Assembly (NCBI GenBank): GCA_037074705.1
Contig: CM073595.1
Span: forward strand, 67,012,139-67,076,138
Reading direction: 5' to 3'
DNA: 64,000 bases
From: Zhengitettix transpicula
Lineage: Eukaryota > Arthropoda > Insecta > Orthoptera > Tetrigidae
Within the stretch, counting starts at the first letter, position 1. Each line of letters opens with the position of its first letter. Both the position numbers and the translations under genes were made by a program. Under the pieces are notes generated by a model. That model saw nothing but the letters and a program-made list of their open reading frames with translations, made no database searches and was not told the DNA's origin. Shown here in pieces: positions 61,561 through 64,000 of this stretch.

Positions 61561-64000
61561 AATTCAATGTAATTTAATAAGTGATAATTGTTATGGACAA
61601 CCTAATAGTTGCAACCAACTGCATGTTACCATGTTAATTTCTATAGAATACTTTCAACATTATTATCACAACTAAAAAAATCGCCAAGATAAGAAGTTAA
61701 CTGTACAATTTAAAAAAAGTTACGGGCGATGGAAGGAGACCGTGCGGGCACTACAGGTCAACCTGTACAGTTCCAAGGATTTTAGAGGAATAAAATAATT
61801 ACAAGGAGGTTTCTCCAAATTTCGTAAATTTTTGTGTTAATTTATTGAAACTATTAGCTTTATGGAAACTGTGTAATGATGATGGAAAACCACCTTCACG
61901 CTTAATCACGTGACTCAGGAACGGGGCATGTTTCGGGAATTATCCCGGACCTCTTTATATTGCCTTTTGGACAAGTCACGAAAAGAACGTGCTGGAAACA
62001 TACTTTCGCTAACAAATTTGGGTTCCTGCTTTTGTGAAATACTCTGAAGAGACGTGACTCTAGTTAGTTAGGCAGCAAATCAACATCAACAAAAGGAATA
62101 GTGCATCCGTATGGAGCCACTTAAAAATCGAAGAATTCTGTTAACATTGGTAACTAATATTTATTCATCAGTTTGAGGATATAAAGTTCTTGAAAAAAAA
62201 GACTACGCTGTAAGGGGAAAGAATTTTGGATCATCTGTAACATGCCTACAATCCCGCCGTAATATTTCGTGTGATATTGGTTCGAACTATAGTTAAACTG
62301 CGTGCTTGCCTCAAATTATGTTCAGTAAATTGTCAACGTTTGTGAAGTATTTCTTTCATTATCGTAATTGAAGCATTGATTTGGGTTCCCAGGTATTACA
62401 ATGCCTTGCCAGTAATATTTATAATATGATTTAAACATCTAAAATTTAAATTTAATGAACATGTGGCTTTGCTTAATGTGAAAATATTTAGTTACTTATG
62501 TAACGAAGAAACCTGTCTCCTCGGGAAAGGATTTAGTTGGACTTCACAGAGACTGTGTGCTTGAAGGAAGGGTTTGTGGTAGAGGAATGCAAGGAAACCC
62601 GGTTCTGTGTTGAAGCAAGTAGTTAGCGTCTGTGCTAGGGCTGAGGGAGATCCTTTTTTCTTTCTTTTTTGCTTGCGTTCCTCCACGATCCCAGATGCCT
62701 CATTGACAGTATGGCCAATCTACACGCACAAATAAAAACAACTAACGACTGTCAAATATGTTTTAGTTGTACATAGAATCGCTGCTAAGGGACGTTTGTT
62801 TGAGGATGGTTTCACCGCTTGTTAAATAAAGTTTTGTCCAAGGTGTGGCAGATAATCGTGTTTGCAGTTTGGGTTTGTCCTCGCAGGCATTGGATTTTAC
62901 ATGGAAAACGCTCCAACTGAAACATCCGGTGCTATGTGCGACGTAAAGCACACCGATCAACTTCACAAATTACAAAGCTGAGAACTCGAATTATTTGTTG
63001 ATTAACTTGGGAACAATTATTCTCAAACTCGTGCCAATTTATATTGTAACATAAGAAGAAGTATTGAGAGAGAGGTGAGACACCCACTTTCTCTCTTGCC
63101 TTGTTATAATCTGGTTTCGGAGTTTGTCGACGGTTGTGGAAAAAATTGTTAACGAATTTGTTTCGCACTGCCTTATGACTAAAAGCCCAGAAGTCAAAAT
63201 CTGAGAGGAACTAAGCTTAAAACTAGCTTTTTATATACTTTTCAGGGATATAAAAAAGAATGAGAGTTACGACGAGAATATAAGAACCGTTGCTTTCTTT
63301 CCGCTGCAGTTTCTTTCACTATTAGATTTTAATCTCTATCTGCATTTCTTATCAGTCAATCTCTTAGATGATGTTTCTCAACTGTCAATAATTGGAAGAT
63401 CCATTGTCACTTTCCAAACCGTCTCTCGATACTGCTTTACGAACTTCATATATTACTCACGAATTCATTCTACGGCATTGCCTGGCGCTAATTTTATTTA
63501 TTTTGGTTTTTCTAATTGAACAGTATAACGTGACAATAGCAAGAGTACTGGGTTCACGGGCCACCGACTTCACCAATTTCAATTTTAAGGCGTGACGAGA
63601 AGCTTTCTGCAATCTTCCAATCTGCGGCGTGACCATCGCGGAATTTATTTAAACAAAAGTCTGTAGCTTTTGCTTGTTGAAAGGTTGCCAGGGTCGAAGA
63701 AATATTCACAGGCAACCAGGTAATGCCTACAGTAGCTTAGGGGCAATTATGGCGGGTTTATTCATCACAATTGTGCTCTTTATTACCACGATGTAATTTA
63801 TTATTCTTAAAATTGGCTATTCATATGAATTTGGGCATTTTATCTAAATGTGCCGTAGAAATGTTTTTTGACTCTATACAATTGTACGTATTAATTTTTA
63901 GAAGCAGAGTTGAGGTTCAACAAGTTCGCTAAATACGTAACAGAAATTTCGTAATTCACGTTATCTTGTGGAGCAAAAAAGTAGCACTCAATTTCATTTT

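Larger units (their letters stand above)
53354..64000 (+). other. Notch: Notch intron 2 (partial; continues beyond window)
   Basis: Starts GTGAGT. No EGF-coding exon was recognised up to the window end, so the intron is probably longer than 10.6 kb. It contains a CSL core site, several Jockey-type LINE remnants, a Helitron-like fragment and a TA microsatellite. The remaining stretches (53.4-55.4, 57.0-59.3 and 61.6-64.0 kb) show nothing I can name. Confidence 0.6.

Overview
The window looks like nuclear DNA from a hexapod, probably one with a large, repeat-rich genome. It is AT-rich with very long gene-free stretches, decayed LINE and Penelope-type retroelements, tRNA-derived SINEs and many copies of a Helitron-like repeat. 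It also has one intronless nuclear tRNA-Lys gene, GT-AG-type splice sites, and exons that match the 5' end of an insect Notch gene. Nothing prokaryotic is present. Almost all short open frames are chance frames or fragments of transposable elements.

Region 1-34 kb is mostly intergenic. It holds Helitron-like copies (about 0.3, 6.0, 12.2, 18.5, 19.5, 22.0, 25.1, 28.8 and 30.0 kb), an inverted pair of Penelope-type ends (4.6-5.0 kb), two opposed Jockey-type LINE fragments (8.6-9.7 kb), a retroposed ~450-bp element (14 kb), two related SINEs (16.8 and 25.4 kb), a tandem duplication with a ~313-bp period (18.6-19.2 kb), a decayed Penelope-like element with recognisable reverse-transcriptase motifs (23.4-24.5 kb), and a hammerhead-like motif (28.0 kb). 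A 300-bp minus-strand open frame at 28.4 kb is unidentified.

Region 34-45 kb holds an orphan 38-nt micro-exon candidate (34.31 kb), the tRNA-Lys(UUU) gene (34.75 kb), an unidentified decayed minus-strand gene (38.2-38.7 kb) and a LINE with nested insertions (40.9-42.9 kb). One of these insertions has a clear 11-bp target-site duplication.

Region 45-64 kb is the 5' end of a plus-strand gene that I call Notch. Exon 1 encodes a signal peptide (CDS 45290-45368) and ends in phase 1. After a 7.9-kb intron, exon 2 (53275-53353, 79 nt) encodes most of EGF repeat 1 and ends in phase 2, just before the next EGF cysteine. I could not see exon 3, so intron 2 either runs past the window end or contains an exon I missed. 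A CpG- and GC-richer block (about 46.6-48.4 kb) lies in intron 1. Three exact CSL/Su(H) core sites fall within 2.9 kb around exon 2, which raises the possibility of Notch autoregulation. Intron 2 also contains several Jockey-type LINE remnants.
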